In this document: in pieces, positions 63,432-64,000 of the stretch
How positions within the stretch are numbered: position 1 is the first letter of the stretch
Layout of the letters: each line of letters begins with the position of its first letter
NCBI RefSeq assembly: GCF_000374525.1
Contig: NZ_KB894575.1
Span: forward strand, 124,001-188,000
Source of the DNA: Amorphus coralli DSM 19760
GTDB lineage: Bacteria; Pseudomonadota; Alphaproteobacteria; Rhizobiales; Amorphaceae
DNA: 64,000 bases
Direction: 5' to 3'
Notes under the pieces: generated by a model
The model's input: the letters and a program-made list of their open reading frames with translations, nothing else
What the model was told of the DNA's origin: nothing
Databases searched by the model: none
Made by a program: the position numbers and the translations under genes

Positions 63432-64000
63432 GCGCGCTCTCCGACACAACTCGTGAAACGCTCCGCGCCGTCAGCACGGCCACCCTCTCCACCGCGCTCC
63501 TGAAGCGCGGCTTCCGCAACGTCTTCCTGCAGGGCCCCCGGCGCATTGCGCCCGGCCGGACCATGGTCGGCGAGGCCTACACGCTGCGCTACATTCCAGC
63601 GCGCGAGGATCTCGATACCCTCGACGTCTTCCTCGATCCCGCCCACCCCCAGCGCGTCGGGGTCGAATCCTGCCCGCCCGGCCACGTCATGGTCATCGAC
63701 GCGCGCGGCGACGCCGATGCGGCCTCCGCCGGCGGCATTCTCGTCACCCGGCTCATGGTGCGTGGGGTGGAGGGCGTGGTCACCGACGGCGGCTTGCGCG
63801 ACACGCCCGACATCGCAGGGCTCGACTTCCCGGCCTATCACGCCCGTCCGTCGGCCCCGACCAACCTGATCCGCCACCACGCCGTCGATCTCGACGTGCC
63901 CATCGCCTGTGGCGGCGTGGCCGTCTATCCCGGCGACGTGATCGTCGGCGATGGCGAGGGCGTCATCGTCATTCCGGCCCATATCGCCGACGAGATCGCC
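63428..64000 (+). CDS. RraA family protein, 5' part (3' end outside the window)
   Basis: The frame opens at a GTG preceded by GGGAG and runs past the window end, giving at least 191 residues. LSTALLKRGFRNVFLQGPR, PGHVMVIDARGDADAASAGG and VVTDGGLRDTPDIAGLD match the RraA/HMG-aldolase fold. GGxL near residue 104 and R-D in GGLRD are the metal and pyruvate-enolate binding elements of 4-hydroxy-4-methyl-2-oxoglutarate aldolases. IACGGVAVYPGDVIVGDGEGV is the C-terminal family signature. Aldolase or decarboxylase activity is possible; true RNase E regulation is less likely in this context. Confidence 0.88.
   Translation, partial: MSALSDTTRETLRAVSTATLSTALLKRGFRNVFLQGPRRIAPGRTMVGEAYTLRYIPAREDLDTLDVFLDPAHPQRVGVESCPPGHVMVIDARGDADAASAGGILVTRLMVRGVEGVVTDGGLRDTPDIAGLDFPAYHARPSAPTNLIRHHAVDLDVPIACGGVAVYPGDVIVGDGEGVIVIPAHIADEIA

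Overview
The window is GC-rich, densely packed bacterial DNA. It looks like an alphaproteobacterium, most likely of the order Hyphomicrobiales (Rhizobiales). The reasons are the high-GC codon use, a bacteriophytochrome with an HWE-type kinase, several LIV-type ABC importers and CoA-dependent aromatic catabolism. Two copies of a short palindromic repeat with the core GGAAAAGTGGGAACCGGTTTT also fit, since I associate that core with this order. I see no rRNA, tRNA, CRISPR array, insertion sequence or prophage. Genus-level placement is not possible from sequence reading alone.

Layout. (1) 1-3712: the 3' part of an acyl-CoA dehydrogenase, then the glutathione-dependent formaldehyde oxidation pair (frmA, fghA). 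(2) 3792-10830, minus strand: a 1560-residue autotransporter, an MFS transporter and a TetR regulator. (3) 11038-18922, plus strand: an uptake and activation operon with a LIV-type binding protein, feruloyl-CoA synthase, LivH, a LivM-LivG fusion, LivF and a thiolase. (4) 19068-20225: a Fic protein that is visibly richer in A/T. (5) 20242-31583, minus strand: the aerobic benzoyl-CoA (box) pathway, with boxR, a thioesterase, boxA, boxB, boxC, a DUF309 gene, boxD, an alpha/beta hydrolase, benzoate-CoA ligase and a DUF4863 gene. (6) 32001-36573, plus strand: a second complete LIV-type importer, divergent from the box operon. (7) 36647-50849, minus strand: a tightly overlapping operon glgE, treS-pep2, glgB, glgX, treZ, treY. 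(8) 51350-54455: heme oxygenase and bacteriophytochrome. (9) 54543-64000: a fumarylacetoacetase-family hydrolase, a thioesterase, a dipeptide-type ABC importer with a divergent GntR regulator, a VIT1/CCC1 transporter and the start of an RraA-family gene.

How the parts may work together. Regions 3, 5 and 6 read as one aromatic-acid module. Importers bring acids in, feruloyl-CoA synthase and benzoate-CoA ligase make CoA thioesters, a thiolase could shorten side chains, and BoxABCD epoxidise, open and oxidise benzoyl-CoA. Five sites matching TGCA-N6-TGCA with at most one mismatch lie upstream of boxR, boxC (two), the DUF4863/ligase operon and the second importer. This predicts a local BoxR regulon. 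Region 7 encodes a closed loop in which trehalose is polymerised to alpha-glucan through maltose-1-phosphate (TreS-Pep2, GlgE, GlgB) and alpha-glucan is returned to trehalose (GlgX, TreY, TreZ).

Many starts were moved from the longest open frame to an internal ATG, GTG or TTG with a ribosome binding site or a 4-base stop-start overlap. Those choices are explained in the entries.
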